From assembly GCA_005889445.1 (NCBI GenBank), contig VBGS01000005.1, positions 1 to 10,595 of the forward strand: 10,595 bases of DNA. The letters run 5' to 3'. The notes below the pieces were generated by a model. It searched no databases. It was not told the DNA's origin and worked only from the letters and a program-made list of their open reading frames with translations. Each line of letters begins with the position of its first letter. The first letter of the stretch is position 1. Origin of the DNA: Chloroflexota bacterium (lineage in GTDB: Bacteria; Chloroflexota; Limnocylindria; P2-11E). Made by a program: the position numbers and the translations under genes. This document shows, piece by piece, positions 7,682 to 10,595 of the stretch.

Positions 7682-8562
7682 GGACGCTCGTCGTCGCCGA
7701 ACGCAAAGCCAGCGACCTGCGGCGCGTGTCGCTCGAGATCGCCGCGAAGGCGAAGGAGCTTGGCGACGTCGGCGTGGTGGAGATCAAGGGCGAGCGGTAC
7801 TCGCCGCTCGCGTACACGACCGCGCTCGCGAAGAAGATCGAGGCGGACAAGCCCGACCTCGTGCTCATCGGGGCGACCCTCAACGGACGCGATCTGGCCG
7901 CGCGCGTCGCGGCTCGCCTCGGCCACGCGTACGCCGCGGACGTGACGGCCGTCGCCGTCGGAAGCGGCGCGGCCCTGGTGGATCGCCCCATGTACGCGGG
8001 AAAGGTCCGCGCGAAGGTCCGCGTGCCGCTCCCCGCGGTCGTCAGCGTGCGGCCCGGAGCGCTCCCCTTGAAGGATGCCGGCCCGACGCCCCAGACAGAA
8101 GCGATCGACGCGGACGCGTCAGCCGAGAAGCTGCAGTTCGTCAAATTCGCGGAGGTGGCCTCGAGCGGGAAGCGCGTCTCGCTCGCCGAGGCGCGCGTCG
8201 TCGTGTCGGGCGGCCGCGGGCTCAAAGGCCCGGAGAACTGGCACCTCGTCGAGGACCTCGCCGACGCGCTCGGCGGCGCGGTCGGCGCGTCGCGCGCCGT
8301 GACCGACGCCGGCTGGCGTCCCAACGAGGAACAGGTCGGACAGACCGGCAAGACGGTCACGCCGGACCTGTACGTGGCGCTCGGTATCTCCGGCGCGATC
8401 CAGCACCTGGCCGGCATGACCTCGAGCAAGGTGATCGTCGCCGTCAACAAGGATCCCGACGCGGACATCTTCAAGATCGCCGACTACGGCGTCGTCGCCG
8501 ACGTGTTCGAGTTCGTTCCGGCATTCACCGAGGCCGTGAAGAAGCAGCGGGCCTCATCGTGA
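7678..8562 (+). CDS. etfA: Electron transfer flavoprotein subunit alpha (compact N-terminal domain)
   Basis: A 294-residue protein; typical EtfA is about 310-335. The FAD domain is complete: SGGRGLKGPENW (177-188), ASRAVTDAGW (204-213) with Arg206, QVGQTGKTV (219-227), GISGAIQH (236-243) and NKDPDADIF (257-265), followed by DYGVVADVFE. The shortening is in domain I. After AKAKELGD (24-30) the chain goes almost directly to ERYSPLAYTTALAKKIEADKPDLVLIGAT, so the usual stretch with a GADKV-like strand is missing by roughly 25 residues. FAD binding should be unaffected because that segment is in the partner-facing domain. The GTG at 7678 overlaps the etfB stop, with GAGG at 7664-7667. It forms the heterodimer with the preceding EtfB, transferring electrons to EtfD. 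Confidence 0.94.
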   Translation: MRTLVVAERKASDLRRVSLEIAAKAKELGDVGVVEIKGERYSPLAYTTALAKKIEADKPDLVLIGATLNGRDLAARVAARLGHAYAADVTAVAVGSGAALVDRPMYAGKVRAKVRVPLPAVVSVRPGALPLKDAGPTPQTEAIDADASAEKLQFVKFAEVASSGKRVSLAEARVVVSGGRGLKGPENWHLVEDLADALGGAVGASRAVTDAGWRPNEEQVGQTGKTVTPDLYVALGISGAIQHLAGMTSSKVIVAVNKDPDADIFKIADYGVVADVFEFVPAFTEAVKKQRASS

Positions 8563-9707
8563 ACCTTGCCGTGAACGCGACCGAGCGCGACCTGGCGGCG
8601 GCCGTCGCCGAGTGGGCGCGGGCGCTCGAGACACGGATCGGGCCGGCCGAGAAGGCGGGCGAGATCCCGCGCGACCTCATCGCGGAGCTGTCCGAGCTCG
8701 GTGTGCTCGGGATGACGATCCCGGAGAAGGATGGCGGTCTCGGCGCGTCGTCCCTCGCCTTCGCCCTGGTGATGGAAGAGCTCGCTGCGGCCTGGCCATC
8801 GCTCGCGGTCGCCGTCGCGGTCAGCAGCGGCATCGTCGCCGGCTCGATCGTCCGGTACGGATCGGCCGAGCAGCGCGCGCGGTGGCTGCCGAGGCTCACC
8901 GACGGCCGCGGTCTGGGCGCGTTCGCGCTGAGCGAGCCGTCGGCGGGAAGCGACGCCGCGGCCATCGGCTCGACGGCGAGGCCCGACGGGTCGGGATACG
9001 CGATCGAAGGACGCAAGCAGTTCGTGACCAACGCGCGATACGCCCCGTTCGCGATCGTCTTCGCCAGAGTCGGCGCCGTGGACCCCGTGAGGTCCCACGC
9101 CGGCATCACCGCCTTCGTCGTTCCGTTGGACGCCGCGGGTGTCGCGATCGGTCCGGCCGAGCGCAAGCTTGGGCTGCGGGCATCCGACACGAGCGCCCTG
9201 GTCCTCGACGGCGTGCGCGTGGGCGAGGACGCGGTGCTCGGTCAGGTCGGTGCCGGCTTCGCGCTCGCGCTCGCGGGCCTCGACGGCGGTCGGATCGGCA
9301 TCGCCGCGCAATCGGTCGGGATCGCTCGCGCCGCGCTGGCGCGGGCGCGGACGTACGCGAAGCAGCGCCGCCAGTTCGGGCGACCGATCGCCGAGTTCGA
9401 CGGCGTGCGCTTCCCGCTGGCGACGCTCGCGTCCGAGGTCGACGCCGCGAGGATGCTGACGCTGCGCGCCGCGTGGCTGCGCGATCAGGGGCGTCCGTTC
9501 ACACGGGAGGCGGCGATGGCCAAGCTGTACGCGAGCGAGATGGCGCAGCGCGCCACGCACACCGCCGTCCAGATACACGGCGGCAACGGCTACATGGGCG
9601 AATACGCGGTCGAGCGTTACGCGCGTGACGGACGCGCGACAACGATCTACGAAGGGACGAGCGAGATCCAGCGCCTGGTCATCGCGCGGTCTCTGGTCGC
9701 GGGATGA
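8559..9707 (+). CDS. Acyl-CoA dehydrogenase 2 (short/medium-chain type)
   Basis: A 382-residue paralogue of the dehydrogenase at 3644. The shared landmarks are AFALSEPSAGSD (121-132), YAIEGRKQFVTN (147-158), DGGRIGIAAQSVGIA (242-256), RRQFGRPIAEF (270-280), the HGGNGYMGEY loop (340-349) and Glu365 in IYEGTSEIQ as the catalytic base. The substrate-pocket helix differs from enzyme 1 (SLAVAVAVSSGIVAG against TGVVLSSHLSLAIEP), so different acyl chains are likely. It directly follows etfA (GTGA overlap) and precedes the mutase (ATGA overlap). The GTG at 8559 is preferred; a later in-frame GTG at 8571 would remove four residues. Two dehydrogenases flanking one ETF/EtfD module suggest sequential or alternative substrates, for example straight and branched C4-C5 acyl-CoA. 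Substrate identity is not visible in the sequence. Confidence 0.92.
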   Translation: MNLAVNATERDLAAAVAEWARALETRIGPAEKAGEIPRDLIAELSELGVLGMTIPEKDGGLGASSLAFALVMEELAAAWPSLAVAVAVSSGIVAGSIVRYGSAEQRARWLPRLTDGRGLGAFALSEPSAGSDAAAIGSTARPDGSGYAIEGRKQFVTNARYAPFAIVFARVGAVDPVRSHAGITAFVVPLDAAGVAIGPAERKLGLRASDTSALVLDGVRVGEDAVLGQVGAGFALALAGLDGGRIGIAAQSVGIARAALARARTYAKQRRQFGRPIAEFDGVRFPLATLASEVDAARMLTLRAAWLRDQGRPFTREAAMAKLYASEMAQRATHTAVQIHGGNGYMGEYAVERYARDGRATTIYEGTSEIQRLVIARSLVAG

Positions 9708-10595
9708 CGATCCAGAAAACACGCACGGCCAAGCAGCGCTGGCTCGACGACGTCTACGGACCAGCCGTGAAGAAACATCCCGAGCGGAGGCCCCGCTTCT
9801 CGACGCTGAGCGACGATCCGATCGAGCCGCTCTACACGGCGGACGATCTCCCCGGCTTCGATCGCCAGAGCGACCTTGGCTTTCCCGGTGAGTTCCCGTA
9901 CACGCGCGGGGTCCAAGCCTCAATGTACCGAGGACGGCTTTGGACCATGCGGCAGTTCGCGGGCTTCGGATCGGCCGAGGACTCCAACGAGCGTTTCCAC
10001 TACCTGCTGTCGCAGGGTGTGACCGGGCTGTCGGTGGCGTTCGACATGCCGACCCTCATGGGACGCGACTCCGACGACCCGCTCTCGCGCGGCGAGGTCG
10101 GGCGCGAGGGCGTCGCGATCTGCACGCTCCGCGACATGGAGATCCTCTTTGATCGCATTCCACTCGATGAGGTCACGACCTCGATGACCATCAACGGGCC
10201 TGCCTCGATCGTGTGGGCGATGTACCTGGCGAACGCCGAAAAGCGGGGCATCCGGCTGGAGCGACTCGGCGGCACGATCCAGAACGACGCCCTCAAGGAA
10301 TACATCGCGCAGCGCGAGTGGATCGTGCCCGTGAAGCCGGCGATGGCGCTGGTCGTCGACACGTTCCGTTTCGGGTCGCGGGACGTACCGCGCTGGAACA
10401 CCATCTCGATCTCCGGCTATCACATCCGCGAGGCGGGCGCGACGGCGCTGCAGGAGCTCGCGTTCACGCTCATCGACGGCCTCGAGTACGTGAAGTGGGG
10501 CGTCGCGGCGGGGCTCGACGTCAACGACTTCGTGCCGCACCTGTCGTTCTTCTTCGACGTTCACAACGACTTCTTCGAGGAGATCGCCAAGTTCC
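9704..10595 (+). CDS. Acyl-CoA mutase large subunit, isobutyryl-CoA-mutase-like (3' end beyond window)
   Basis: 297 residues are visible and the frame is open at the right edge. It matches the TIM-barrel subunit of cobalamin-dependent acyl-CoA mutases: PYTRGV (65-70), RQFAGFGSAEDSNERF (83-98), GLSVAFDMPTLMGRDSD (108-124), SMTINGP (160-166), GTIQNDALKEY (190-200), SISGYHIREAGAT (235-247). Against P. shermanii methylmalonyl-CoA mutase (offset 4), Arg82, Tyr243 and His244 are kept as Arg78, Tyr239 and His240. Tyr89 becomes Phe85 and Arg207 becomes Gln203, the pair I recall from isobutyryl-CoA mutase. No B12 or GTPase domain precedes the barrel, so it is not the fused IcmF. A separate B12 subunit, or a C-terminal B12 domain, would be expected downstream. 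The ATG overlaps the dehydrogenase stop (ATGA). Methylmalonyl-CoA mutase would be the default automatic name. Confidence 0.88.
   Translation, partial: MTIQKTRTAKQRWLDDVYGPAVKKHPERRPRFSTLSDDPIEPLYTADDLPGFDRQSDLGFPGEFPYTRGVQASMYRGRLWTMRQFAGFGSAEDSNERFHYLLSQGVTGLSVAFDMPTLMGRDSDDPLSRGEVGREGVAICTLRDMEILFDRIPLDEVTTSMTINGPASIVWAMYLANAEKRGIRLERLGGTIQNDALKEYIAQREWIVPVKPAMALVVDTFRFGSRDVPRWNTISISGYHIREAGATALQELAFTLIDGLEYVKWGVAAGLDVNDFVPHLSFFFDVHNDFFEEIAKF

Noticed and set aside
8484..9923. 479-residue open frame on the - strand
   Set aside because: It lies antisense to acyl-CoA dehydrogenase 2, is rich in Arg with no recognisable motif, and is the usual shadow of GC-rich codon bias.
9704..10595. Fused isobutyryl-CoA mutase IcmF
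   Set aside because: IcmF has a B12 domain and a GTPase domain before the barrel; here the barrel begins within the first 70 residues.

Overview
The window is a GC-rich bacterial sequence with essentially no non-coding DNA. Every supported gene lies on the + strand. Start codons are mostly GTG, and all but one neighbouring gene pair overlaps by 1 or 4 bases. The high GC, the frequent GTG starts, an apparently leaderless promoter and a membrane EtfD-type ETF:quinone oxidoreductase fit a high-GC Gram-positive-type or Chloroflexota/Dormibacterota-like soil or freshwater bacterium. That placement is an inference: no rRNA or other marker gene is present.

Region 1 (1-1711) holds the 3' part of an HD/HDIG-domain phosphohydrolase gene, overlapped by a complete M20-family N-carbamoyl amino acid amidohydrolase gene. 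The 36-base gap at 1712-1747 is the only intergenic space. It carries a 24-base near-perfect palindrome (1722-1745) with a TANNNT-type -10 hexamer embedded in it, about 7 bases ahead of a GTG start that has no Shine-Dalgarno sequence. I read this as the operator and leaderless promoter of the next operon.

Region 2 (1748 to beyond 10595) is one compact operon for short- or branched-chain acyl-CoA oxidation. Its order is: MerR-family regulator, acetyl-CoA C-acetyltransferase, small VOC-fold protein, acyl-CoA dehydrogenase 1, EtfD-like membrane iron-sulfur ETF:quinone oxidoreductase, a 39-residue single-span membrane microprotein, EtfB, EtfA, acyl-CoA dehydrogenase 2, and a cobalamin-dependent acyl-CoA mutase large subunit that runs off the right edge.

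The genes form a coherent electron route. Two acyl-CoA dehydrogenases pass electrons to the EtfBA flavoprotein, which passes them to the membrane EtfD and so to the quinone pool. The thiolase supplies carbon-chain cleavage, and the mutase probably rearranges a branched acyl-CoA. Its two diagnostic active-site positions look like isobutyryl-CoA mutase rather than methylmalonyl-CoA mutase. Enoyl-CoA hydratase and 3-hydroxyacyl-CoA dehydrogenase are absent from the window. The least expected element is the microprotein between etfD and etfB. It has a strong ribosome binding site, no Lys or Arg, and overlaps both neighbours, so it is a candidate small subunit of the EtfD complex.
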